From positions 1-27,413 of the forward strand of contig RGGX01000003.1 in NCBI GenBank assembly GCA_010024485.1: DNA of 27,413 bases. Direction: 5' to 3'. Below the pieces are notes generated by a model. It saw only the letters and a list, made by a program, of their open reading frames with translations. It ran no database searches and was not told the origin of the DNA. The stretch is from Actinomycetota bacterium. Lineage in GTDB: Bacteria > Actinomycetota > Acidimicrobiia > Acidimicrobiales > Ilumatobacteraceae. Position numbers and translations under genes: made by a program. Position 1 is the first letter of the stretch, and every line of letters begins with the position of its first letter. Below, in pieces: positions 1-7,010 of this stretch.

Positions 1-853
1 GGAGTTGGATCACGAAACCGGGGAAGACGGCGGCGAGCACGATCGTGCGGCGCCACTTGCCCTCGAGGCGATCGTCCCCATCCGCGGTGAGGTCCGGACC
101 ATCGGCCTCAACGACTCGATGGTGGGCCCAGTCGAGGGTGCCGGGGTGCATCTCGGTGTCCGCCGTGTGGTCGCCATTGGCACCGAAGCTCTCCTTGTGC
201 ACCTTGAACACGTGGTAGGCGTCCATGAAGTTCTCGACGAGGAGCTTCCAGTTGGTGGGCCACACGTCGACCTCGTCGCGGACGGTCACATAGCCCTCCA
301 TGGAGAACCGGCCGACGACCTCGTCGAGGCCAGCGAGGCGAGGCCCGAGCGGCTCGGCGTCGGGGTCGAGGTTGACGAACACGAAGCCGTTCCAGACCTC
401 GAGCTGGACCTCAGGCAGATGATGGCGGTCGGGGCTGAAGGGTGCGCCGTCGGCCTCGGTGCTCTCAGTCATGTACGGGCCGCCGATCAGTGAACCGTCG
501 TGGCGATATGCCCAGGCGTGGTACGGGCAGGTGATGCGGGCCTCGTTGCCGCAGCCGGTGAGGAGTTGCGCCCCGCGGTGGATGCAGACGTTGTCGAAGG
601 CCCGCAACGAGTCCTTACCGCGAATGACCACGATGGACCGCATCCCACCGCCGGCGACAGGCAGATCCGCACAGGCGTAGTCGCCGACCTCGTTCAGGTC
701 GGCTGTCCGGGCGACGCACTGCCAGTCGCGGGCGAACACCGAGGCCAGCTCGGCGTCGAGCACCTGCTCCGACGAGTACGCCTCGAGGGGCAGCATGCGC
801 GCCCGTTCGAACGGAAGCGATGCATGCGCTCGGAGCTCATCGAAGACCGACAT
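1..853 (-). CDS. Rieske non-heme iron ring-hydroxylating oxygenase, alpha subunit (3' part outside window)
   Basis: The first 284 codons of a Rieske-type oxygenase large subunit are present; the gene runs off the left edge. Seen: a Rieske [2Fe-2S] site with ligands Cys90, His92, Cys109 and His112 (C-x-H, 16 residues, C-x-x-H), followed by the start of the catalytic domain with a mononuclear-iron motif, Asp211-x2-His214-x4-His219. In the family this Asp bridges electrons from the neighbouring Rieske centre and the two His bind Fe; the third ligand (a C-terminal Asp) is beyond the edge. Such enzymes insert O2 into aromatic or other hydrophobic substrates using a reductase partner, which is not visible here. 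The ATG at 853 overlaps the end of the upstream HRI1-like gene by 17 nt, so the two are probably cotranscribed and coupled. The substrate cannot be deduced. Confidence 0.92.
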   Translation of the reverse strand, partial: MSVFDELRAHASLPFERARMLPLEAYSSEQVLDAELASVFARDWQCVARTADLNEVGDYACADLPVAGGGMRSIVVIRGKDSLRAFDNVCIHRGAQLLTGCGNEARITCPYHAWAYRHDGSLIGGPYMTESTEADGAPFSPDRHHLPEVQLEVWNGFVFVNLDPDAEPLGPRLAGLDEVVGRFSMEGYVTVRDEVDVWPTNWKLLVENFMDAYHVFKVHKESFGANGDHTADTEMHPGTLDWAHHRVVEADGPDLTADGDDRLEGKWRRTIVLAAVFPGFVIQL

Positions 854-1433
854 CGATGTCCGGCAATGTCGACGCCACGATCCGCCATTCTGATTGATCG
901 CGGACCGGTTCGCAGATCGCGAACTCGACCTCGAGGGGAGACCCGGCGTCTCGGCGCTCGTCGGTCACCACCACGGCGACATCACCGGCCACGTACAGCC
1001 GGTGTCGTGAGTCGGTCCGATGCTCGGCGAGGCGCTCCGCCGACCCGGGCAGGCGGTGCCACTCCTCGACGTAGGCGCCGCTGGGGGCTCGCTCGATCAT
1101 GACCGACCCATCCTCGTTCCACTCGAGGAGACCCGGCTCGGGAAAGGCCGAGACGGGATGTATGGCGATGTCATCGGGCCCCCGGGTGTGCCACTCGGCC
1201 GAGGCCCGACGGATCCCATCGCGACCTGTCTCCACCGGTGTGCAGGTGGTGTGGCCGGTGCTGGCCTCGCAGGCCGTGGGGTCCTCCATGCCGGCCGGGA
1301 TACGAACGTCGACCATTGCCGATTCGAGTTGCAGCCACAGAACCGTCGACTCGGTGTCACTGCTGCCGTCGTCGTTCACGATCGAAGCACGTCGCCAGGC
1401 ACCTAGAAGCAGGTCGGGGACGGGGTCAGGCAC
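837..1433 (-). CDS. HRI1/lipocalin-like protein of unknown function
   Basis: A 198-residue soluble protein with no signal peptide or membrane segment. Its opening (LLGAWRR, then VLWLQ and VDVRIP around residues 8-45) and later WRI-STLP stretch resemble small bacterial proteins related to the HRI1/lipocalin-like beta-barrel fold; this resemblance is from memory and no catalytic residues are evident. It starts at GTG 1433 with no Shine-Dalgarno but a TACGCT box 6 nt upstream, so the mRNA is probably leaderless. It is the first gene of a two-gene unit whose second gene is the Rieske oxygenase (17-nt overlap). An accessory or substrate-handling role for the oxygenase is only inferred from context. 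The stop is TGA at 837-839. Confidence 0.75.
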   Translation of the reverse strand: MPDPVPDLLLGAWRRASIVNDDGSSDTESTVLWLQLESAMVDVRIPAGMEDPTACEASTGHTTCTPVETGRDGIRRASAEWHTRGPDDIAIHPVSAFPEPGLLEWNEDGSVMIERAPSGAYVEEWHRLPGSAERLAEHRTDSRHRLYVAGDVAVVVTDERRDAGSPLEVEFAICEPVRDQSEWRIVASTLPDIDVGLR

Positions 1434-1439
1434 AGCTGA

Positions 1440-1445
1440 AGCGTA
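1440..1445 (-). promoter_or_regulatory. -10 box of a leaderless promoter for the HRI1-like gene
   Basis: On the minus strand TACGCT lies 6 nt before the GTG at 1433. This fits the TANNNT -10 hexamer and places transcription start at or next to the start codon. No convincing -35 is seen. It shares the 153-bp divergent intergenic space (1434-1586) with the box for the oxygenase gene; nothing else recognisable is in that space. Confidence 0.5.
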
Positions 1446-1572
1446 CGGGGCTGATCAATCGTGATGGTCGGGACGGCGCCGGTCCTTCCTCGCATCGCCG
1501 CACTCGGCGAGAAGGCATACCCCGGGCGCGAGAGAGCCGTGCGGGTTCAAGCCTCGGCCCGGGTGCCCTCGC

Positions 1573-1578
1573 TACCCT
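1573..1578 (+). promoter_or_regulatory. -10 box of a probable leaderless promoter for the 2OG oxygenase-trmB-tetR unit
   Basis: TACCCT lies 8 nt before GTG 1587, the codon that opens the conserved oxygenase N-terminus (IPVVDLS). There is no Shine-Dalgarno in front of that GTG. The -35 is unclear. Confidence 0.42.
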
Positions 1579-1586
1579 CCGTCGGT

Positions 1587-2388
1587 GTGAGGATTCCCGT
1601 CGTCGACCTGTCCGAGGCGGTCGACCGGGTCGCCGTCGAACTCGACCGCGCCACGGCTCGCATCCTCGCTCGGGGTCGACACCCCTCCCGACCTGAAGGA
1701 GACCTTCTCGATCGGGCCCTTCGAGACCCCGCCGGGGCTGCTCGCCGAGGATCCGGCGGCGGCGTTCTCATTCTCTCCGAACCGTTGGCCGGCCTCACTC
1801 CCGGAAATGGCCGGGGCGATGCGCCGCTACTACGACGATCTCGCCGCCCTGGTCGATCGCATCCTGTCGGCGATGGCGCTGTCGCTCGGCCTGCCAAGCG
1901 ACCACTTCGCACCCCTGACCGACCACCACACCTCCGCGTTGCGGTTGCTCCACTATCCCGATCTGTCCGGGGTGGAACCCGAGGACGGCCAACTGCGAGC
2001 CGGAGCCCACTCCGACTACGGCACGCTCACCCTGTTGCGCCAGGACGATGCTCCGGGCGGGCTCGAGGTGCTCAGTCGCGACGGGTCGTGGATCCCGGCG
2101 TCTCCGGTCGACGGGGCCTACGTCGTGAACATCGGCGACGCCCTCGAACGCTGGACCAACGGACGCTGGCGCTCCACCCTCCACCGGGTGGTGCTCCCGC
2201 CCGCGGACGCGAACGGCTCGACCAATCGGCAGTCGATCGCCTTCTTCCACAACGCGAACTGGAATGCGGTCATCGACTGCCTCGATCCGTGTCGGCCGGC
2301 CGACCCCGCCGAACTGCTCCCGCCGATCACAGCCGGGAGGCACCTGATGGAGAAGTTCCGCCGCACGCAGAGCGATCAGCACCTGTGA
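1587..2388 (+). pseudogene. 2-oxoglutarate/Fe(II)-dependent oxygenase (isopenicillin N synthase-like family), internal deletion with frameshift
   Basis: Two pieces of one gene in different frames. From GTG 1587 the family N-terminus (IPVVDLS, about 22 codons) is readable. From about 1654, one base out of phase, the protein resumes with RLASSLG-TPPDLKE and continues to the TGA at 2386-2388. This second part holds the iron triad: His and Asp in AHSDYG (about 2008-2025) and the distal His in STLHRV (about 2173-2190). A block of roughly 55-65 codons that normally contains the GFF-V-GHG segment is missing. The second frame has no ATG, GTG or TTG between its stop at 1588 and ATG 1807. The family uses 2-oxoglutarate (or a substrate-derived electron source) and O2 for hydroxylation, desaturation or ring closure; the substrate is unknown. 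The stop overlaps trmB by 4 nt. This is either true decay or a sequence error. The intact C-terminal fragment is 1807-2388. Confidence 0.8.
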
Positions 2389-3071
2389 CGACTCCTCCCG
2401 ATGTCCACCGGGCGCGGTCGCGGACCTTCAAACCGCGCCGACGACGACTGTCACCGACCCGCGAGGCGGCACTCGAGCGACTCCTCCCGCAACTCGGGCT
2501 CGAGGTCATCGGCCCGACCCTCGACCCAGTGGAGGTCTTCGGACGTCAGGCGCCCCTCGTGATCGAGATCGGCTGCGGGGCAGGTGAGGCGGCGCTCGCG
2601 ATGGCCTCAGCCGACCCGTCGACCGACCTCATCGCCTGCGATGTGCACACCCCGGGGATCGCCCGGCTGCTCACCGAGATTGACCGACTCGGACTCACCA
2701 ACCTCCGTGTGGTCCACGGCGACGCGCTCGACTTCGCCGCCCGCCTGCGGCCCCACAGCCTCGACGAGGTCCGCATCTTCTTCCCCGACCCCTGGCCGAA
2801 GCCGAGGCAGCGTCAACGCCGACTCGTCCGAACCGACCTCCTCGAGACCATCATCGGACTCATGGCCGTCGGCGGGCACCTCCGGATCGCGACCGACGTC
2901 GACGACTACGCCGAGCAGATCGTCGAGGTCTGCGGAGCCGAGCCACGGCTCGAGGGTGGACCGGTCCCGCGCCCGCAGGAGCGACCGATCACCCGATTCG
3001 AACTCAAGGGGCTCGAGGCGGGGCGCACCGTCACCGACTTCTCCTATCGGGTCCGAGGCGACCGTGACTGA
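2385..3071 (+). CDS. trmB: tRNA (guanine-46-N7)-methyltransferase TrmB
   Basis: A 228-residue SAM-dependent methyltransferase that forms m7G46 in the tRNA variable loop. Seen: a basic N-terminus (FKPRRRRLSPTR), the SAM-binding EIGCGAG (about 61-67), the acidic D-x-H after strand 2, the family hallmark FFPDPWPK (132-139) followed by a basic stretch, ATD-x3-YA (about 169-176) and the C-terminal ITRFELKG. The length is normal. The start is GTG 2385, overlapping the oxygenase TGA (GTGA). Because frame 0 happens to stay open from 1461, a naive call would give a 536-residue protein with a spurious N-terminus; the real start is supported by the family length and the overlap architecture. The 3' end overlaps the TetR-type gene by 8 nt. 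Confidence 0.95.
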   Translation: MTTPPDVHRARSRTFKPRRRRLSPTREAALERLLPQLGLEVIGPTLDPVEVFGRQAPLVIEIGCGAGEAALAMASADPSTDLIACDVHTPGIARLLTEIDRLGLTNLRVVHGDALDFAARLRPHSLDEVRIFFPDPWPKPRQRQRRLVRTDLLETIIGLMAVGGHLRIATDVDDYAEQIVEVCGAEPRLEGGPVPRPQERPITRFELKGLEAGRTVTDFSYRVRGDRD

Positions 3072-3699
3072 GGGCATCGCTGACGGTCGGCGTCTGCATC
3101 GTCCGGCACCGGCTCCCGAGGCGATGCCGAGACCTCTGCTGTCGCAGCGGGCCGAGGAGCGCCTCGGCCCCCGGCATCGTCAGGTCCTCGACCAACTCGA
3201 GCAGCTCTTCCTCGAGGAGGGGTTCGCCGGGATCAGCGTGCGCGAGCTGGCCGCAAACGTCGGATGTTCGCGGCGAACCCTCTACGAGTTGGCCCCGTCC
3301 AAGGACGAACTGGTGCTCGTGGTGCTCGACCGCTTCCTGCACCGCGTCGGGCGCACGGCCCTCGACGCCATCGACCGTGAGCAGTCCCACGCCGACTGCA
3401 TCCGCTCGTACTTCCGGGGCGGGGTGGAACTCCAGCGGCTCTCGCAGACCTTCGCCGAGGACCTCGCCGATGACCCCGCCGCTCGGCGCCTGCTCGACCG
3501 GCACTTCCGATACGTGATGGCAGTCACCGAGGAACTCGTCGCTGAGGGTGTGGCCGCCGGAGAGTTCCGGCAGGTGTCACCGGCGATCGTCGCCGGGGTG
3601 CTCGCCGGGAGCGGGCTCTACTTCAACCAGGTGGAGATCACCCATCCGGATCCGACCGACGAGATGCTCGACCTCGTGATCCGCTCGATCCTCGCCTGA
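3064..3699 (+). CDS. TetR/AcrR-family transcriptional regulator
   Basis: A 211-residue regulator. Residues about 36-80 form the TetR helix-turn-helix: a first helix (VLDQLEQLFLEEGF), then G-ISVRELA-N-GCSRRTLYELAPSKDEL, where the usual YYHF motif is replaced by LYELAP. The C-terminal part is helical and contains the dimerisation/ligand domain; the ligand is unknown. The GTG start at 3064 overlaps the trmB stop at 3069-3071; an alternative ATG at 3124 would drop a poorly conserved proline-rich leader. It sits 10 bp from the convergent end of the nitronate monooxygenase gene. It might regulate its own unit or the neighbouring acyl-CoA genes, but no operator links them directly. Confidence 0.9.
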   Translation: MTEGIADGRRLHRPAPAPEAMPRPLLSQRAEERLGPRHRQVLDQLEQLFLEEGFAGISVRELAANVGCSRRTLYELAPSKDELVLVVLDRFLHRVGRTALDAIDREQSHADCIRSYFRGGVELQRLSQTFAEDLADDPAARRLLDRHFRYVMAVTEELVAEGVAAGEFRQVSPAIVAGVLAGSGLYFNQVEITHPDPTDEMLDLVIRSILA

Positions 3700-3709
3700 G
3701 GGTCGGCCG

Positions 3710-4855
3710 TCACTCCTCGAGCAGTGAGCCGAGGCGCTCGGTCGCCTCGATGAACTCCTCGACCATCTCGTAGACGACTCGCGCGGCGGGCTTCGACTCG
3801 TTCATCGACCCGACGACCTGACCGACGAAGTAGTTGGCGAGGCGGGCGGCGCCGGTGTCGTCGTTGTGAGCGGCCCGGTCGATGCGTCGGATGGCGTCGT
3901 CGACGAGCATCGGTTGGAGCGGCATCGGCAGTGGAGCCGGGTTGGCCGGGTCCTCCCATGCGTCGGTCCAGGCGGTGCGCAACTGGCGTGCGGGCTTGCC
4001 GGTGCGCGACCGGGATCGGATGGTGTCGGAGGAGGACGCGGCGAGGAACTTCTGCTTCACCGTCGGGTGGGTCTCGGCCTCCTCGGTGGTGAGCCACACC
4101 GACCCGCACCACACGCCCTCGGCGCCGAGCGCCATGGCGGCCGCCATCTGCCGGCCACGGCCGACACCCCCCGCACCGAGGACCGGGACCCGGTCGCCGA
4201 TCGCGTCGACGATCTCCGGCACGAGGATCATCGTGCCGATCTCACCGGTGTGTCCGCCGGCCTCGGAGCCCTGGGCGATGACGAGGTCGACCCCCGCGGC
4301 GACGTGACGCTCGGCGTGCTGCGCCTTGCCGGCCAGCGCGCCGACGAGTCGGCCCTCGGCGTGGGATCGCTCGAGCATGTGCGCCGGAGGTGGACCGAGC
4401 GCGTTGACGATCAGCGCGGGTCGATGGGCGAGGGAGATCTCGAGCTGTGGAGCGGCCCGCTCAGCGGTGAGGGGAGGGGCGTCGCCGTGGGAGGCGAGAC
4501 CCCGCTCGCCGCGGTCGTCGTCGGGCAGCGCGGGCACGTCGAACTCGTCGAGGAGACGGTCCACGAAGGCCCGGTGCTCCTCGGGGATCATGCCGACGAG
4601 GTCCTGCACCCGTGCGCCGCCCCCGTCGCTGCCGGTGTACTTCGCGGGGGCGATCAGATCGACGCCGTAGGGCCGGTCGCCGATCTGGTCCTCGATCCAC
4701 TCGAGGTCGATCTCGAGTTGGTTGTCGGAGTGTCCGACCGCGCCGAGCACACCGAGGCCCCCGGCCTTGGAGACCGCTGCCACCACGTCTCGACAGTGAC
4801 TGAAGGCCAGGATCGGCAGGTCGATCCCGAACATCTCTGTGACCCTGGTCCTCAT
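3710..4855 (-). CDS. nitronate monooxygenase / 2-nitropropane dioxygenase-family FMN protein
   Basis: A 381-residue TIM-barrel flavoprotein. Seen: the N-terminal P-ILAFSHCRDVVAAVSKAGGLGVLG, the FMN/active-site motif QGSEAGGHTG (about 195-204, with the conserved His), the phosphate-binding VLGAGGVGRG (about 225-234) and GAEGVWCGS. The family includes true nitronate monooxygenases, FabK-like enoyl reductases and many uncharacterised actinobacterial members near beta-oxidation genes, so a specific reaction cannot be assigned. The ATG at 4855 overlaps the stop of the acyl-CoA dehydrogenase gene (ATGA), indicating translational coupling. It is the last gene of a three-gene minus-strand unit. A role in acyl-CoA or lipid breakdown is inferred only from that context. 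Confidence 0.9.
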   Translation of the reverse strand: MRTRVTEMFGIDLPILAFSHCRDVVAAVSKAGGLGVLGAVGHSDNQLEIDLEWIEDQIGDRPYGVDLIAPAKYTGSDGGGARVQDLVGMIPEEHRAFVDRLLDEFDVPALPDDDRGERGLASHGDAPPLTAERAAPQLEISLAHRPALIVNALGPPPAHMLERSHAEGRLVGALAGKAQHAERHVAAGVDLVIAQGSEAGGHTGEIGTMILVPEIVDAIGDRVPVLGAGGVGRGRQMAAAMALGAEGVWCGSVWLTTEEAETHPTVKQKFLAASSSDTIRSRSRTGKPARQLRTAWTDAWEDPANPAPLPMPLQPMLVDDAIRRIDRAAHNDDTGAARLANYFVGQVVGSMNESKPAARVVYEMVEEFIEATERLGSLLEE

Positions 4856-6108
4856 GACACCTCACCGGTCCTTCCTGATCTCGATTCCGACCAGGTCATC
4901 CCGTGGTCGCCGTGGATGTCGCGCGGCAGGCCGAGCACCTGCTCCGCGACGATGTTCCGCTGCACGGCGAACGTACCGCCGCCGAGGGTGAGCGCCGGGG
5001 CGAACAGGTAGCCGTAGTGCCACACCGGGTCGGTGTCGGGGAACTGGCTGTCGCTTCCGCGCGGGAAGTTGATGTCGGTCGCCCCCGAGCGCGCGCCCGC
5101 TGGCACCGCGCCGCTGGGTCCGGAGCCCTCGAGCATCCCCGCGGCGCCGGTGAGGTCCTTGGCGAGTTCCATGACGTGCTGGCCGTGCTCGTCTCCCATG
5201 ATCTTCTGCACCGAGGCCTCCTCGCCCGGTGTTCGACCGCTGAGTCGGGCGCTCAGCGTTCGGAGCCGATTGAGCCGGAGCACCTCGGCCTCTATGTGGA
5301 GGGCCGCGATGCGCTGGCGGAGGACCGGGTCGGTGACCGGAGGCCCGGAGCGGATGAGGTCGAGGAGGTTGTTCGCCGACGGGCCGGTGCCCCACATCGA
5401 ACCCGAGGAGGAGAGCGAGACACGCTCGTTCGCGAGCGTGACCTTGGCGAGTCGCCAACCGTCACCCTCGGCGCCGACGAGATGGTCGGCCGGCAGGCGG
5501 ACGTCGTCGAAGAACGTCTGATTGAACGAGTGCGCGGTCGTCATGTCGACGATGGGCGAGAGCGTGATGCCGGGCAGGTCCATCGGCACCAGGAAGTAGG
5601 AGATGCCCTTGTGTTTCGGGACGTCGGGATCGGTGCGGGCGATGAGGATCCCGTAGTCGGCGTGGTGGGCGCCGCTCGACCAGATCTTCGAGCCGTTGAT
5701 CACGTACTCGTCGCCGTCGCGCACCGCTCTGGTGGCGAGTGAGGCGAGATCGCTGCCCGAGTCGGGCTCGCTGAACAACTGGCACCAGGTCTCCTCACCC
5801 GAGAAGATCTTCGGGAGGAACCGCTCCTTCTGCCAGTCGCTTCCCGCCAGCAGGATGGTCGGTGCCGCCCAGCCGACGCCGATCGCGTTCGTGGTGGACG
5901 CGGTGCGCGTCACCCCTCCGCGCCGGAGCTCGTCGTCGATGATGAGCTGGTGCATCGGGTCGGCGTCGAGACCCCACGGTCGGGGCCAATGGGGGACGAT
6001 GTACCCGGCCTCGGAGAGATCGGCGTTGGAGGGCTCCGGATGCTCGGCGAGCCAGGCGCGCACCTCGAGTCGGCGGGGGTCGTCGTCTCCTGGGAGGTCG
6101 AAGTCCAT
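4852..6108 (-). CDS. acyl-CoA dehydrogenase family protein
   Basis: A 418-residue FAD-dependent acyl-CoA dehydrogenase. Seen in order: an alpha-helical N-domain, ETWCQLFSEPDSGSDLASL (flavin/substrate contact, about residues 106-124), the middle beta-domain with INGSKIWSSGAHHADY and NQTFFDDVRLP, then the C-terminal helical domain ending GGGTFAVQRNIVAEQVLGLPRD, typical of actinobacterial FadE proteins. The length is normal and no frame break is seen. It introduces the alpha-beta double bond into an acyl-CoA; the chain or ring type of the substrate is not readable. An AGGA Shine-Dalgarno-like sequence precedes ATG 6108. It lies 36 bp after the TIGR03084 gene and overlaps the downstream flavoprotein gene by 4 nt. 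Confidence 0.95.
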   Translation of the reverse strand: MDFDLPGDDDPRRLEVRAWLAEHPEPSNADLSEAGYIVPHWPRPWGLDADPMHQLIIDDELRRGGVTRTASTTNAIGVGWAAPTILLAGSDWQKERFLPKIFSGEETWCQLFSEPDSGSDLASLATRAVRDGDEYVINGSKIWSSGAHHADYGILIARTDPDVPKHKGISYFLVPMDLPGITLSPIVDMTTAHSFNQTFFDDVRLPADHLVGAEGDGWRLAKVTLANERVSLSSSGSMWGTGPSANNLLDLIRSGPPVTDPVLRQRIAALHIEAEVLRLNRLRTLSARLSGRTPGEEASVQKIMGDEHGQHVMELAKDLTGAAGMLEGSGPSGAVPAGARSGATDINFPRGSDSQFPDTDPVWHYGYLFAPALTLGGGTFAVQRNIVAEQVLGLPRDIHGDHGMTWSESRSGRTGEVS

Positions 6109-6144
6109 GGTGATCGTCCTGGTCGGGTCGGTGTCGTCTCGGGG

Positions 6145-6936
6145 TCAGGTCCTCGGTGCCGGACCGTCGGTGGCGTCTCCGGCGAAGGCCTGGGCCCGGA
6201 GCATCCAGTCTCGTGCAGGGCCGTCGGAGGCCACGAGTCGGGTGTCGTCGAGGTGACGGCGCTGGGTGACCACGAGGCAGAAGTCTTCGGCTGGTCCCGT
6301 GACTCGACCCACCTCATCGGCGTGTTCCCAGGACCAGGTGTCACCGGACGGCGCGGTGAGCGACACCGACACCTCGCCAGCCGGTCGTTCGAGACCTCGG
6401 TTCGCGTATGACCACCCTCGGGTGATGACCCCGAGTTGGGCGATGTGCCGCAGTCGGTCGGTGGCGACCCGGGTGCCACCGACGGTGTCGACGATGTCCT
6501 GCCCGTGGGCCCAGGCCTCCATGAGGCGGGCGGTGAGGAACGACTTCGAGCTCATCGAGGGCCCGTACCACTCGATGCGACGGTCGTCGCTGAGCGGCGC
6601 CGACGCCTCGGCCAGCGCGCTTCGGCCTTCCCGCCACGCCGCGAGCAGTTCGGCGGGGTGCATCGCTCGGAACTCGCCGAGGGTCAGGTCCTCGACGGCG
6701 GAGGGATCGTCGAACAGCCCGATCAATTGGTCGCGGTGCTCGATGAAGGCATCGGGGTCGACGATGGCGAGGGCCGCCGTCCGGTCGAAGTAGGTGAGGT
6801 GTCCGATCTGGTCGGCGACCGACCACCCGGGGCTGGGGGTGGCGAGGGCCCAGGCGTCGTCGGTGAGCGGCGCGACGACAGTGTCGAGGTCGTCCTGCTC
6901 GGCGATCAGGTCGGCGGTGACGGCTGCGACGTCCAT
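6145..6936 (-). CDS. TIGR03084-type protein, maleylpyruvate isomerase-like/DinB-like metal-binding
   Basis: A 263-residue protein with an N-terminal DinB/mycothiol-dependent maleylpyruvate isomerase-like four-helix domain. Likely metal ligands are His46 in W-VADQIGHL and the E-x3-H pair Glu140/His144 in MEAWAHGQDI. The C-terminal part resembles the second domain of the TIGR03084 family, which is common in actinobacteria near acyl-CoA metabolism genes; its reaction is not established to my knowledge. A strong Shine-Dalgarno (GGAGGAG) precedes ATG 6936, in contrast to the leaderless starts elsewhere in the window. It is the first gene of the minus-strand unit with the acyl-CoA dehydrogenase and nitronate monooxygenase genes, and is divergent from the carboxylase operon. 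Confidence 0.88.
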   Translation of the reverse strand: MDVAAVTADLIAEQDDLDTVVAPLTDDAWALATPSPGWSVADQIGHLTYFDRTAALAIVDPDAFIEHRDQLIGLFDDPSAVEDLTLGEFRAMHPAELLAAWREGRSALAEASAPLSDDRRIEWYGPSMSSKSFLTARLMEAWAHGQDIVDTVGGTRVATDRLRHIAQLGVITRGWSYANRGLERPAGEVSVSLTAPSGDTWSWEHADEVGRVTGPAEDFCLVVTQRRHLDDTRLVASDGPARDWMLRAQAFAGDATDGPAPRT

Positions 6937-6966
6937 GTGCTCCTCCCGGTTCCGGCACCGGTCGAG

Positions 6967-6994
6967 CGGTACCAGTTGACACCGAATGGTACCA
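6967..6994. promoter_or_regulatory. paired GGTACC boxes, candidate operator in the divergent promoter region
   Basis: GGTACCA occurs at 6968-6974 and again at 6988-6994, 20 bp apart (about two helical turns). The second is inside the perfect 8-bp palindrome TGGTACCA and lies in the -35/-10 spacer; the first abuts the -35 box. The arrangement fits a dimeric repressor binding both sites on one DNA face. The regulator is unknown; the TetR protein encoded at 3064-3699 is a possible but unproven candidate. Confidence 0.4.
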
Positions 6995-7004
6995 AACCTA
7001 ACCT
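6976..7004 (+). promoter_or_regulatory. sigma-70-type promoter of the carboxylase/AtuA operon
   Basis: A perfect -35 TTGACA (6976-6981), a 17-bp spacer and a -10 TAACCT (6999-7004) lie 6 nt before GTG 7011. Transcription would begin at or near the start codon, so the message is probably leaderless. It is the best consensus promoter in the window. Confidence 0.75.
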
Positions 7005-7010
7005 TTGTCT

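Noticed and set aside
1461..3071. Single 536-residue gene fusing an Arg-rich N-terminus to TrmB
   Set aside because: The first part is the out-of-frame reading of the 2OG oxygenase, whose real residues are in another frame; TrmB has its own GTG at 2385 in the usual overlap layout.
3064..4855. Terminator between the TetR gene and the convergent flavoprotein gene
   Set aside because: The 10-bp gap (3700-3709) holds no inverted repeat or T-run.
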